Assembly (NCBI GenBank): GCA_944377825.1
Contig: CALWGA010000018.1
Span: 1-33,451 of the forward strand
Origin: an uncultured Clostridia bacterium
GTDB lineage: Bacteria; Bacillota; Clostridia; Christensenellales; UBA1242
Reading direction: 5' to 3'
Length of the DNA stretch: 33,451 bases
The notes beneath the pieces are model-generated. The model was not told the DNA's origin. It saw only the letters and a program-made list of their open reading frames with translations, and ran no database searches. This document shows, piece after piece, positions 1 through 7,581 of the stretch. A program made the translations under genes and the position numbers. Numbering within the stretch: the stretch's first letter is position 1; the number at the start of each line of letters is the position of its first letter.

Positions 1-919
1 TTGCAGTGTTAGACATAACCTTAACAGCGGTAGCGGTGGTCCTTGCGTCTGTGTCGCTCATTCCGCCATTAACAGACTCGGTGTAAACTTGGTCATATAA
101 ATAATCATTGATAATCTCATTTGCCAAAATTGACAAATCCTCAGGCAAAGTGGTTTCTGGGTCTTTATATGTTGTGATAGACCTTTCAGCAATAGCGCGA
201 GCGCCACTTGCCTGCGTTAAAGCGTTTTCAGTTGCAATAAGTGTTGCCTCATCCTCAGTTGTTCCCTCAACTGCCATTGCCTCGTTGAAACTTGCAGTAT
301 ATTCAGTTTCATAGGCGCTGTCATACAAGAAATTAAGATAGGTGTTTTCAAAAATTCTCTTAATGCCGTCAACGAAATCTGCATCATCTGAACTAACTTG
401 TCTGCCGTCTTCATCATATGCTCTTAAAAAACAGTCAGCAAAAATTAAAGATTGTTCATCACTCAATTCTATGCCTATGTTATTTTTTATTTGGTTAATT
501 ATAATACTAAACATAGGAGAAGCAATAACTTCCGCTCTAACAGCTTCCTTTTCTTCTTCGGTTGCAGGCATTCCGTCTGCTTCAAGTTCATCTATCGCTG
601 TGTCATAGTCAGAAACAAGAATCGACCACACCCCCTTCAAAGTTGTCTCATTTTCATCCACTTTTGAAAGCATCGTATTTTCAAACTCTAGTGTCTGATC
701 GCTAAGCGTATAGCCGTCAATCGCGTTTTCTTGCACAACCGATTGCATTTCCGCATCCTGAAAAACAGATTTAAGCGAATCGCGAATATCGTTAATTGCC
801 AAACTTCCAAGCACAATGATGACAATGGCAAGCATAACGCAAGTGGCAACGGTCACGCATACCCACTTAACCCAGTTTGCTTTCATCGACTGCTTAAAAA
901 GTGCCTTACTAAAATACAT
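1..919 (-). CDS. ABC-2 type transporter permease, partial (C-terminus beyond window)
   Basis: The open frame runs from an ATG at 919-917 off the left edge, giving 306 visible residues. AGGAGG lies just upstream of the ATG at 925-930. The N-terminus has a short basic start, then one strong membrane helix (about residues 18-45: VCVTVATCVMLAIVIIVLG). About 260 soluble, acidic residues follow, probably an extracytoplasmic insertion before the remaining helices outside the window. It directly follows two ABC ATPase genes, and the stop of the second ATPase (909-911) lies inside this gene's start, so the three are translationally coupled. The layout of one N-terminal helix plus a large outside domain is typical of ABC-2 or ABC-exporter permeases. 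The substrate cannot be told; antimicrobial or drug export is common for such cassettes. The permease role is inferred mainly from context. Confidence 0.75.
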   Translation of the reverse strand, partial: MYFSKALFKQSMKANWVKWVCVTVATCVMLAIVIIVLGSLAINDIRDSLKSVFQDAEMQSVVQENAIDGYTLSDQTLEFENTMLSKVDENETTLKGVWSILVSDYDTAIDELEADGMPATEEEKEAVRAEVIASPMFSIIINQIKNNIGIELSDEQSLIFADCFLRAYDEDGRQVSSDDADFVDGIKRIFENTYLNFLYDSAYETEYTASFNEAMAVEGTTEDEATLIATENALTQASGARAIAERSITTYKDPETTLPEDLSILANEIINDYLYDQVYTESVNGGMSDTDARTTATAVKVMSNTA

Positions 920-1826
920 TTTTCCCTCCTTTTATTTCCTTTTCAAGAATATTAGTGAAATGTTTTTCAAGATTGTTTTTAACTTCCGACACAAATTTCA
1001 AATTGTATTTGGAAAGAGATTTGAAAAGTTTGTTTATCTCGCTGTCATCAATCTGCACCGTCACTTGAAAATACTTTTCTTGGTCTCGGATAATGTTGTA
1101 TTTAAGTTTCTTAAATTTTTGGTAATCTTCCTTGTTCGTAAATTCAATTTTATACGCCTTAGTTGTGGAGTTTTTAATCGCGTTCACATCCGCAATATCG
1201 ATTATTCTGCCATTATAGATAAGTGCCACGCGATCGCAAGTTGTTTCAAGTTCGTCGAACATTTGACTGCTCATTAAAATGGTCTTACCGCGCTTTTTCT
1301 CCTCTAAGATAAGTTCAAGAAAGGTCTCGCGCATAAGTGGGTCAAGCCCTGTGGTTGGCTCATCTAAGATGAGAATGTCCTTATCCGCCATAAGCGCTGC
1401 CACAATCGCCGTTTTTTGCTTCATACCTTTACTCATGCGCTTAAGGTTTGCCGATGGGTCAAGTTGCAACCTTTTTATGAGTTCATCCGCGCGCTCCATA
1501 CTCTTTAAGCCTAAGAGTTCCGCCTGCGCTTTGAAAAACTCAATTCCAGTTGTCAGGTCTGGAAAGGCGATTTCGCCAGGAATGTAAGCCACATTTTCCT
1601 TAATTTTGCACGCATCTTTCCAAGCGTCCATGCCAAGCACTGTCACCTTGCCACTTTTTGGCTTGATGAAACCCATGATATTGCGAATAGTTGTGGTTTT
1701 ACCACTGCCGTTTGTTCCAACAAAACCAAAGGTCTCGCCCTTAGCCACGAAAAAGTTTAGGTCAAAAATTCCTCGTCCCCCACCATAGTCTTTTGTGAGG
1801 TGTTCCACTTTAATCACTTCTTCCAT
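909..1826 (-). CDS. ABC-2 type transporter ATP-binding protein (Gln in place of H-loop His)
   Basis: This 305-residue nucleotide-binding subunit has all the main ABC landmarks: Walker A GTNGSGKTT (residues 37-45), a degenerate signature RMSKGMKQK (130-138), Walker B ILILDEP (151-157) and D-loop TGLD. The H-loop reads SSQMF, so the switch histidine is Gln188. The neighbouring ATPase keeps His there. A C-terminal extension of about 95 residues after the core is usual for ABC-2 exporters of the DrrA/NatA type. The gene overlaps the upstream ATPase by 13 bases and the downstream permease by 11, forming one operon. Two unequal ATPases suggest a heterodimer with one hydrolysis-impaired site. The substrate is unknown. 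Confidence 0.9.
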   Translation of the reverse strand: MEEVIKVEHLTKDYGGGRGIFDLNFFVAKGETFGFVGTNGSGKTTTIRNIMGFIKPKSGKVTVLGMDAWKDACKIKENVAYIPGEIAFPDLTTGIEFFKAQAELLGLKSMERADELIKRLQLDPSANLKRMSKGMKQKTAIVAALMADKDILILDEPTTGLDPLMRETFLELILEEKKRGKTILMSSQMFDELETTCDRVALIYNGRIIDIADVNAIKNSTTKAYKIEFTNKEDYQKFKKLKYNIIRDQEKYFQVTVQIDDSEINKLFKSLSKYNLKFVSEVKNNLEKHFTNILEKEIKGGKNVF

Positions 1827-2773
1827 TTCAGCATACCTCCAAAATCTTTATCTTCTCGATAGAAAGTCATGAAATAATCTTCCAAAGTGAGTTTGAGTTC
1901 TGTGAAGGACTTAATCTTATAGCCTATAATCAAATTGATAAAATCGTTAACCTGCTTGTCGTTGACAGCCACATGCACAGAGAGTTTATCCTTAAACACA
2001 TCCTTAACGCCTAATTTAACCACTAAATCCTCTTTAAATTTCGCTCTTGGAAAGGTTTTAACGAAGTTTTCTAAATCTTCAAGTTTGTCAAACCGAATGT
2101 CATACACCTTATTTTCGTTGTGCTTAATAAATTTCGCGTTGAAGATTGTGACAATTCTGCCGTCTTTGATAATCGCAATTCGGTCGCAAGTCGCCTCAAC
2201 TTCGTTGAACATATGAGAGGAAAGAAGAATGGTCTTTCCGCGCTTCTTTTCTTCCTTGATAAAGTCGATGAAAACCTGTTGCATAACTGGGTCCAGTCCG
2301 CTTGTCGGTTCGTCAAGCACCAGAACTTCTGGGTCATCCATAAACGCCGTGACAATGGCAAGTTTGCGCTTCTCGCCCAAACTCATAGACTTTGTGCTGA
2401 CGGCAGGATTAAGGTCGAATTTTTTAAGTAAGTAGATAAGCCTTTCCTTATCCTTGGTCTTTCGAAGGTCGCCCATCATCTTGATAAATTCCCAACCTGT
2501 CAAGCCTTCTGGAAGAGCGATTTCTCCTGGAAGATAGCCGACATTTGAAAGAATTTTATAGTAATTATGGAAACTTTCAAGGTTAAAAACGCGCGTTTCG
2601 CCCTTTTGCGGACGCGAAAAGCCCATGATATGACGGATAGTTGTCGATTTGCCAGCACCATTAGGGCCTAAAAAGCCAAAAACCTCGCCCTCACGAACGG
2701 CAAAGGAAACATCAAACACGCCTCTTCCATGACCATAATCTTGTGTCAAATTATCCACTTCAATGATGTTCAT
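1814..2773 (-). CDS. ABC-2 type transporter ATP-binding protein
   Basis: This 319-residue ATPase is the first gene of the exporter operon. It has Walker A GPNGAGKST (36-44), a signature variant MSLGEKRK (130-137), Walker B VLVLDEP (150-156), D-loop SGLD and H-loop SSHMF with His187. It is clearly paralogous to the next gene along their full length: shared GEIA region, LDEPT, EEKKRGKTIL, and a GRI segment after the H-loop. It differs in keeping the catalytic histidine. The ATG at 2773 has AGGAGGG five bases upstream, and a promoter candidate lies at 2835-2863. It is co-transcribed with a second ATPase and a permease, and probably powers export of a peptide, drug or lipid. The C-terminal 100 residues have no motif I recognise. 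Confidence 0.92.
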   Translation of the reverse strand: MNIIEVDNLTQDYGHGRGVFDVSFAVREGEVFGFLGPNGAGKSTTIRHIMGFSRPQKGETRVFNLESFHNYYKILSNVGYLPGEIALPEGLTGWEFIKMMGDLRKTKDKERLIYLLKKFDLNPAVSTKSMSLGEKRKLAIVTAFMDDPEVLVLDEPTSGLDPVMQQVFIDFIKEEKKRGKTILLSSHMFNEVEATCDRIAIIKDGRIVTIFNAKFIKHNENKVYDIRFDKLEDLENFVKTFPRAKFKEDLVVKLGVKDVFKDKLSVHVAVNDKQVNDFINLIIGYKIKSFTELKLTLEDYFMTFYREDKDFGGMLKWKK

Positions 2774-2834
2774 GACGCCCTCCTGTTTTTACTTTATAAT
2801 TTTATATGAAAAAAATCCTATTATATCTATTTAT

Positions 2835-2863
2835 ATTATAACCTAATAATAAGAAAAAAGCAA
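2835..2863 (-). promoter_or_regulatory. Putative promoter for the ABC operon
   Basis: On the minus strand TTGCTT (2863-2858) and TATAAT (2840-2835) are 17 bases apart, about 60 bases upstream of the first ATPase start. The -10 is perfect and the -35 is weak (3 of 6). Confidence 0.4.
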
Positions 2864-2983
2864 ATATTATGTTTAATATTTGCAAAAACTTAAAACAAAA
2901 ATTAAGAATATAAAATTTTTATCTGTTTAATAAACCTACTTAACAAATATTATTTTAAATGGATTTTAATTTTGTGACAAAGA

Positions 2984-3012
2984 TTGACAATTTCATGTTT
3001 TGATATTAAAAT
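2984..3012 (+). promoter_or_regulatory. Promoter of the dCMP deaminase gene
   Basis: TTGACA (2984-2989) and TAAAAT (3007-3012) are spaced by exactly 17 bases. The predicted start is about 35 bases before the ATG at 3055. The region 2774-3054 between the divergent genes is otherwise plain AT-rich DNA. Confidence 0.65.
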
Positions 3013-3054
3013 ATATATAATTAAAGAAAAATTTAAACATTTTAGGAGAAGAAT

Positions 3055-3507
3055 ATGGATAAATGGCAGAAAAGATTTATGGAACTCACCGAGCATATCG
3101 CCACATGGTCGAGTTGCTTGCGTCGTCAAGTTGGCGCTGTGATTGTTAAAGATAAGCGCATCATGACAACTGGCTATAACGGTGCGCCTGCTGGCGTCAA
3201 GACCTGTGTGGAGCGTGGCACTTGTATGCGAAATGAGTTAAATATTGAAAGTGGCACACATGCCGAACTATGCTATGCCGCCCACGCCGAGCAAAACGCG
3301 ATAATTCAAGCCGCAAAGGAAGGAATAAGCCTTAAAGGTTGCGTACTATACTGCACCCACCAGCCATGTGTGGTCTGCGCAAAAATGATAATCAACGCGG
3401 GCATCAAAGAAGTTATCTATAAAGAAGGCTATCCAGATGACTTCTCTCGAAAGATATGCGAAGAAGCAGGCGTGAAACTGACAAAGTATGAAGAAATGGA
3501 AAAATAA
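3055..3507 (+). CDS. comEB: Deoxycytidylate (dCMP) deaminase, ComEB type
   Basis: A 150-residue cytidine/deoxycytidylate deaminase that makes dUMP from dCMP to feed thymidylate synthesis in the cytosol. The zinc site is complete: HAE at residues 77-79 with the catalytic Glu79, and PCVVC at 104-108 with the two cysteine ligands. The extra Cys/His region between about residues 51 and 73 (CVERGTC, then GTHAELC) is the additional zinc-binding insert typical of the dCMP deaminase group. Length matches the family. AGGAG lies seven bases before the ATG, with a good promoter upstream. The gene stands alone on the plus strand, divergent from the ABC operon, and is followed by a hairpin terminator. The ComEB name is by family resemblance; a role in competence is not implied. 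Confidence 0.93.
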   Translation: MDKWQKRFMELTEHIATWSSCLRRQVGAVIVKDKRIMTTGYNGAPAGVKTCVERGTCMRNELNIESGTHAELCYAAHAEQNAIIQAAKEGISLKGCVLYCTHQPCVVCAKMIINAGIKEVIYKEGYPDDFSRKICEEAGVKLTKYEEMEK

Positions 3508-3533
3508 AAAATCCTTACATAAATGTTAAAAAA

Positions 3534-3560
3534 ATTGTGCCTATGCGCACAATATTTTTA
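3534..3560 (+). terminator. Rho-independent terminator after dCMP deaminase
   Basis: ATTGTGC (3534-3540) pairs with GCACAAT (3547-3553) around a six-base loop and is followed by ATTTTTA. A run of A's precedes it, so it could also end the zinc-ribbon transcript from the minus strand. Confidence 0.6.
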
Positions 3561-3706
3561 TAATAACTTATTTTGTTTAATGTTAGTCCATCTAGTTTAA
3601 ACTCATCTTATTTTTTAATTTAAACTTTAAATTTTATTTTTGTTTAAACTTTGAATACAACCTATTTTTTATTAGAATTTAAATTTATTCCTACATAGTC
3701 AAAACA

Positions 3707-4231
3707 TTAAAAGTCGTCGTCATCATCGTCATCTAAATCATCATCTTCTTCGTCTTCGTCGTCATCATCGTCGTCGGTGTAATCATCGTCGTCATCGTCA
3801 ATTTCGTCTTCATCGTCGTCGAACTCCTCGTCTATATCAATATCGTCGTCAAGAGATTCGTCAAAGCCGATGTCGGTGTCGATTTCGTCATCCAGCATAT
3901 CACTGTCGCCAAGTTCTGTCACTGATGCCATGTCGCCTGTCTCTTCGTCCTCGTCAACAATTTCGTCCTCGTCACGATTGAGATAGTCTTCCCAATCTGC
4001 GTTAAGTTCGCCGTCTTCGGTTTGATGTTCCTTAAGGCAAGTTGAGCACATAATCTCGTCTGGCGAAATATAGTTGGTTTTGCAGATAGGGCAAAGTTCA
4101 AGGTCAAGGTCGCTTGTGTATTCGTCCTTCTTCGCCGAAAGTTCCGCCTTGCAGACACTGCAAAGTTTCTCCTTTTTCTCAATATAGTTAAGTTCACATC
4201 TTGGACATCTAATGTAAACAGGTTTTTTCAT
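3707..4231 (-). CDS. Zinc-ribbon protein with poly-aspartate C-terminal tail
   Basis: This 174-residue protein of unknown function has two CxxC...CxxC zinc ribbons: Cys9/12/24/27 and Cys46/49/61/64. They are followed by about 100 residues of extremely acidic, low-complexity sequence ending in runs of Asp. The GAT/GAC codon repeats make the DNA look like a trinucleotide repeat (3710-3870), but the frame is intact. AGGAGGG lies just before the ATG at 4231. It is the last gene of the apparent PAP2-tsaE-tsaB group, 57 bases after tsaB. Acidic tails of this kind can mimic nucleic acid, as in the RNA polymerase delta subunit, so a role in transcription or nucleic acid handling is possible. That is speculation. 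Confidence 0.8.
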   Translation of the reverse strand: MKKPVYIRCPRCELNYIEKKEKLCSVCKAELSAKKDEYTSDLDLELCPICKTNYISPDEIMCSTCLKEHQTEDGELNADWEDYLNRDEDEIVDEDEETGDMASVTELGDSDMLDDEIDTDIGFDESLDDDIDIDEEFDDDEDEIDDDDDDYTDDDDDDEDEEDDDLDDDDDDDF

Positions 4232-4288
4232 ACTCCCTCCTAATATCGCTACTTATTCTACATATAAAAATTGACAATGTCAACTATT

Positions 4289-4924
4289 TTAATCAATTTT
4301 TTTATTGTTTTTTAGGTTTGCCTCAGCCTGCGATGGTCTAAGGTATAACGGCTCCAACTTTTCCGCAGATAAAGGCTCAATTTTTGCAACCATAGTTCTC
4401 GCAAATTCCAAAAATGAAGCGGTGGTCATCTCCACTATCTCCGCGCATTGTAAGTTTAAGTCGCCTTTTAAAACAACCATTTTTTCCTTTTCGCTTAAAC
4501 TGTCCACCATCTTCTCTTCTTCAAGTTTATTCATATCCTTATCAAAGCGTGCCACAAAGTAAAGACCAGAGAGCGCGTTCAGCACGCAGGTTATATCTTC
4601 CTTATGATTTTGTAAGTAAATATATGCCATAAACTCCAAGGAAGTTAGCGGATAGACCTTCAAATTTTCGTTGACGCATCCAAGCGCCTTGATAATAGCA
4701 ACACCTATCCTTATCCCTGTGAACGAGCCAGGTCCGACAATCACCGCCACCTTATCAATTTCGCGAAAAACCACATTCGCCTCTTCGCACATTTCGTCAA
4801 TGGTCTTTAAAACATTTTCCGAGTGCTTACTTTTGGCGTCAATCGTTCGCTCAATAACATTGCCGTCATCGAGTATCAAGCCCAAGTTTGCATCCATAAA
4901 AGCGGTGTTAATTGCAAGAAGCAT
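4289..4924 (-). CDS. tsaB: tRNA threonylcarbamoyladenosine biosynthesis protein TsaB
   Basis: This 211-residue ASKHA-fold protein starts MLLAINTAF and carries VGPGSFTGIRIG (about 63-74), the family hallmark. TsaB is the partner and scaffold of TsaD and TsaE in making t6A37 on ANN-decoding tRNAs. GGAGGG sits five bases before the ATG. The start overlaps the end of tsaE by 17 bases, so the two are translationally coupled. rimI and tsaD, often neighbours, are not here; the next gene is the zinc-ribbon protein. The length is a little shorter than the 230 residues typical of Firmicutes, with a compact C-terminal half. Confidence 0.93.
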   Translation of the reverse strand: MLLAINTAFMDANLGLILDDGNVIERTIDAKSKHSENVLKTIDEMCEEANVVFREIDKVAVIVGPGSFTGIRIGVAIIKALGCVNENLKVYPLTSLEFMAYIYLQNHKEDITCVLNALSGLYFVARFDKDMNKLEEEKMVDSLSEKEKMVVLKGDLNLQCAEIVEMTTASFLEFARTMVAKIEPLSAEKLEPLYLRPSQAEANLKNNKKID

Positions 4925-5354
4925 CTTTGCCCTCCGTCACTGTCAATTTCCTTGCGTTGTCATTAATTTTGTCAATTCTAATCACAAAGTCAACGTCCTT
5001 AATAAGCCCTTCCACATTTTCTGGCCACTCCACAAAGCAAACGCCGTCGAGTTTTGACTTGTCGAAATACTCCTCAAAACCAACAGCCACCGCCTCTTCC
5101 ATGGAAGAAAGCCGATACATGTCAAAGTGGTAGATAGGAAATTTTCCGTTGTATTCGTTCATAAGCGTGAAGGTCGGGCTTGTCACATCGTCGTCACTGC
5201 CCAAATATTTTGCTAAATGCTTAACAAGTGTGGTCTTACCGCTACCCAAATCGCCCACAAGCAGAACAACCATAGGCGGTTTAATCAACTTGCTGAAAGC
5301 ACGTGCAAAATAGTCGATTTGCTTAATACTAAATATATCCATTTGTATTTTCAT
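4908..5354 (-). CDS. tsaE: tRNA threonylcarbamoyladenosine biosynthesis ATPase TsaE
   Basis: This 148-residue P-loop ATPase has Walker A GDLGSGKTT (about 34-42), followed by the family motifs SPTFTLMNEY, YHFDMYRL and FVEWPENV. TsaE works with TsaB and TsaD to recycle the t6A-forming complex. The ATG at 5354 has GAGG seven bases upstream; a second in-frame ATG four codons on is less well placed. It overlaps tsaB by 17 bases. A promoter candidate lies in the 65-base gap behind the PAP2 gene, so tsaE-tsaB-zinc ribbon may be transcribed apart from PAP2. Confidence 0.94.
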   Translation of the reverse strand: MKIQMDIFSIKQIDYFARAFSKLIKPPMVVLLVGDLGSGKTTLVKHLAKYLGSDDDVTSPTFTLMNEYNGKFPIYHFDMYRLSSMEEAVAVGFEEYFDKSKLDGVCFVEWPENVEGLIKDVDFVIRIDKINDNARKLTVTEGKDASCN

Positions 5355-5376
5355 GTCAATTCCTCAAACCTTTCCT

Positions 5377-5405
5377 ATTATAATAAAAGGCAAAATAAAA
5401 AGCAA
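5377..5405 (-). promoter_or_regulatory. Putative promoter for tsaE-tsaB
   Basis: On the minus strand TTGCTT (5405-5400) and TATAAT (5382-5377) are 17 bases apart, ending 22 bases before the tsaE ATG. The -10 is perfect and the -35 is weak. Confidence 0.4.
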
Positions 5406-5419
5406 TAATTTTGACAAGT

Positions 5420-5980
5420 CTACTCAACTTTTTCTTTCTTATTCTGCTTTCGTTTGTCGTAGAAATACATAAGAAGAAGCCCGAGTATGCCAAAGACAAT
5501 CGCCGCGCCAGCGCCAGCCAAAACATCGGTTAAAAAGTGCTTGCCTAAATACATGCGCGAAAGCATAACCAAAAAGACATAGACGATGAGAGCAAGCGTA
5601 ATCCAAACTCTCGACCCCTTTTTCTTGTAAATCGCAAAGAGATATGCGCCTAAGAAAATGGCAATCAATGTGGCACAAATAACATGTCCGCTCGGCATAC
5701 TGAAACTTGTCACAGTGTCGCCGATGTTCGCAATCGTGTCGCTGACATTGAAAGGACGCTCTCTCATTATAGCGTTTTTCATTATCGACTGCGTGAGATA
5801 TGCAAAGCCGTAAGTTAAAAGAAAGAAAAATGCATATTTCCTTTTGAAGAACAAAAAGAAAATAACAAGTGCCACCGCGCCCACGTAACTGCCGATAAGC
5901 GAAATTACCTGAAAGGAGACATCGAAAAACGGCGTCCTTCCTGCTTGCAAAAATTCAATTATCTTAATTTCAAATTCCAT
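5420..5980 (-). CDS. PAP2-family membrane phosphatase
   Basis: This 186-residue membrane protein carries the three phosphatase signature motifs of the PAP2 superfamily: K-x6-RP (KNAIMRERP), PSGH (about residue 96) and SRMYLGKH...D with the catalytic His and Asp. Membrane helices surround them, and the tail is basic (KRKQNKKEK). Likely substrates are undecaprenyl pyrophosphate or phosphatidate-type lipids at the membrane; the sequence does not decide between them. No clear ribosome site precedes the ATG at 5980, so initiation may be weak. It lies 65 bases upstream of tsaE in the same direction. Confidence 0.9.
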   Translation of the reverse strand: MEFEIKIIEFLQAGRTPFFDVSFQVISLIGSYVGAVALVIFFLFFKRKYAFFFLLTYGFAYLTQSIMKNAIMRERPFNVSDTIANIGDTVTSFSMPSGHVICATLIAIFLGAYLFAIYKKKGSRVWITLALIVYVFLVMLSRMYLGKHFLTDVLAGAGAAIVFGILGLLLMYFYDKRKQNKKEKVE

Positions 5981-6148
5981 AGTGTTATTTTACCAAATAA
6001 ACAATAAAAAAACAAATATATAAAGAAAAAGACAAAAAATTTATCTTTTTTTCAAAAAATAATTAAAAAATCAAAGTTTTTTTGCGTTTTTTTGATGTAA
6101 GTGGTGTTTTACCAACTTAAACATAAAAACGTTATGCCAATGGCACTT

Positions 6149-7189
6149 TTATTCTTCATTTCCAATCTTGACCTTCTTTGCCACATTTCTTCTTAGGTCG
6201 TCACTTATTGCAGCATAATGCTTCTTTGTGGTGTTGACATCCTTGTGCCCCAAAACATCGGCAACGATATAGATGTCGTTCGTCTCTCGATATAAGTTTG
6301 TGCCGAAGGTGGAGCGCAGTTTGTGTGGAGATATTTTTTTGAGCGGTGTGCTTTCATAAGCAAACTTTTTCACGATATTTTCCACCGAACGCGTGCAAAT
6401 TCGCCTGTTTTGTAAGGATAAAAATAGCGCATGCTCGTTTTTATCAATCGGCAGTGTGTTTCTAACTTCCAGCCACTCTTCTATCGCGTATTTAACCTCG
6501 TTTGGATAGTAAAGGATTGTTTGATTCCCGCCTTTTCTTGTCACCTTAAAGGCGTTTTGCGCAAAGTCAAAGTCTTCAACATTCAGCCCCACAAGTTCGC
6601 TCACTCTTATGCCAGTACCCAAGAAAAGTGTGACAATGGCGTTGTCGCGAATTTTTGTGTTCTTATTATAGTTTTTTTGCCTTTCGGTAAAGGTTGTCGG
6701 CGCGTTTACGGCGTCAAGTAGCCTTTCAACCTCGTCATTCTCTAACCTTATTATCCCCTTGGTGTGCAGTTTTGGCGTTGGCACCTTGCTTACAACATTT
6801 TTGGAGATGGAGTCGTGATTAAAAAGATACTTAAAGAAACTTCGAACGCTGGCAAGTTTTCTCGCCTTGCCGTTCTCTGTGTTACGATAATCTCTGTCGC
6901 CAATCGTGTAGTAACTTAAATAGGAAAGGTAACTTTCAATATTTTTTGCTTCCAATTTGTCCAAATCCTCAAGCGTTATATCCTGCTTGTCCTTGTGAAA
7001 GACATATTTTGAAAGATAGTCATAAAAGATAGACAGGTCCATAGCGTAGTTTAACCGCGTAAGCGAGGACGTGCTAAGTTCCATGCCAGTGAAAAAGTCA
7101 TAGCAGTATTCAGGCAAATCGCTTAAATACGAACCAATCTTCTCCATATTATTCAAATCACGCTTCTCAAAATATGAAAGTGTTTTCAT
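6149..7189 (-). CDS. Tyrosine recombinase (XerC/XerD-like)
   Basis: A 346-residue site-specific recombinase with the full catalytic set: Arg195 (GTGIRVSEL), Lys219 (RKGG), His289 and Arg292 (SPHKLR), His315 (LGHKD) and nucleophile Tyr325 (KKHYAAI). Residues 30-145 form the SAM-like core-binding domain. There is an N-terminal extension of about 30 residues beyond classical XerC/D, as seen in chromosomal clostridial members. It stands alone with no excisionase, phage genes or attachment-site duplication nearby, so a housekeeping role in chromosome dimer resolution is as likely as mobile-element integration. The ATG is six bases after a -10 box with no ribosome site, which suggests a leaderless mRNA. 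Confidence 0.92.
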   Translation of the reverse strand: MKTLSYFEKRDLNNMEKIGSYLSDLPEYCYDFFTGMELSTSSLTRLNYAMDLSIFYDYLSKYVFHKDKQDITLEDLDKLEAKNIESYLSYLSYYTIGDRDYRNTENGKARKLASVRSFFKYLFNHDSISKNVVSKVPTPKLHTKGIIRLENDEVERLLDAVNAPTTFTERQKNYNKNTKIRDNAIVTLFLGTGIRVSELVGLNVEDFDFAQNAFKVTRKGGNQTILYYPNEVKYAIEEWLEVRNTLPIDKNEHALFLSLQNRRICTRSVENIVKKFAYESTPLKKISPHKLRSTFGTNLYRETNDIYIVADVLGHKDVNTTKKHYAAISDDLRRNVAKKVKIGNEE

Positions 7190-7195
7190 ACTTCT

Positions 7196-7225
7196 ATTAT
7201 ATCAAAACAAACAAAAAAATGTAAA
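7196..7225 (-). promoter_or_regulatory. Putative leaderless promoter of the tyrosine recombinase gene
   Basis: On the minus strand TTTACA (7225-7220) and TATAAT (7201-7196) are 18 bases apart. The -10 ends six bases before the ATG at 7189, so transcription should start at or next to the start codon. Confidence 0.5.
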
Positions 7226-7325
7226 ATATTTAAAAAAAATTCTAACCATAAAAAAATGAAAATGAAACTTCGTTTTCTTAGCGAAGAGAAATCAAAAGCA
7301 AGCGTTTGAGTGCAAAGAGAAGAGT

Positions 7326-7364
7326 GAAGGGAAGCCGTTGGCTTCCAGTGAAGAGTTGTGGAGA
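7326..7364 (+). repeat. Hairpin repeat A, copy 1
   Basis: GGAAGCC (7330-7336), a three-base loop and GGCTTCC (7340-7346) form a perfect hairpin, followed by AGTGAAGAGTTGTGGA. The same unit lies inverted at 33070-33110 with the stem changed in a paired way (GAAGGC/GCCTTC). Confidence 0.6.
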
Positions 7365-7387
7365 TGTTATATTATAAAATATTATAA

Positions 7388-7499
7388 TCAAACCACTTCT
7401 TTCAACGCCACGCTTACGCACTCTCAAAATCAATTTTTGATTTTCATATAGGCGGGCTTTGCCCAACTTAGAAAATCAAAAATCACCTACAGAGAAGAG
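7388..7499 (-). repeat. Dispersed repeat B, copy 1
   Basis: This repeat of about 110 bases is also present at 33138-33243 in the same orientation. Its core is a long hairpin: ATTTTTGATTTTC (7433-7445) pairs perfectly with GAAAATCAAAAAT (7471-7483), enclosing GGGC/GCCC around a three-base loop (7454-7464). CACCTACAG and GAAGAG flank it on the right. No frame through it looks like a real gene. Confidence 0.7.
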
Positions 7500-7581
7500 T
7501 AAATAAAACGAAGAACTAAAAGTGAAAAACGAAAAGTTGTGGATAGGTTTGATTATGGTTTGCTTGAGATATAATCAAAAC

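Noticed and set aside
816..1277. 153-codon plus-strand open frame
   Set aside because: It runs antisense across the junction of two well-supported ABC genes and has no ribosome site or family motif.
3710..3870. Trinucleotide repeat tract resembling a repeat array or CRISPR-like locus
   Set aside because: It is the Asp/Glu codon run of an intact reading frame; there are no spacers or regular repeat units.
6149..7189. Prophage or genomic island integrase
   Set aside because: No phage, excisionase or relaxase genes are nearby and no tRNA-end duplication is seen. A chromosomal Xer-like role is at least as likely.
7278..7466. Minus-strand open frame of 62 codons in the repeat region
   Set aside because: It is made of repeat B and hairpin A; the second copy of the repeat breaks the frame.
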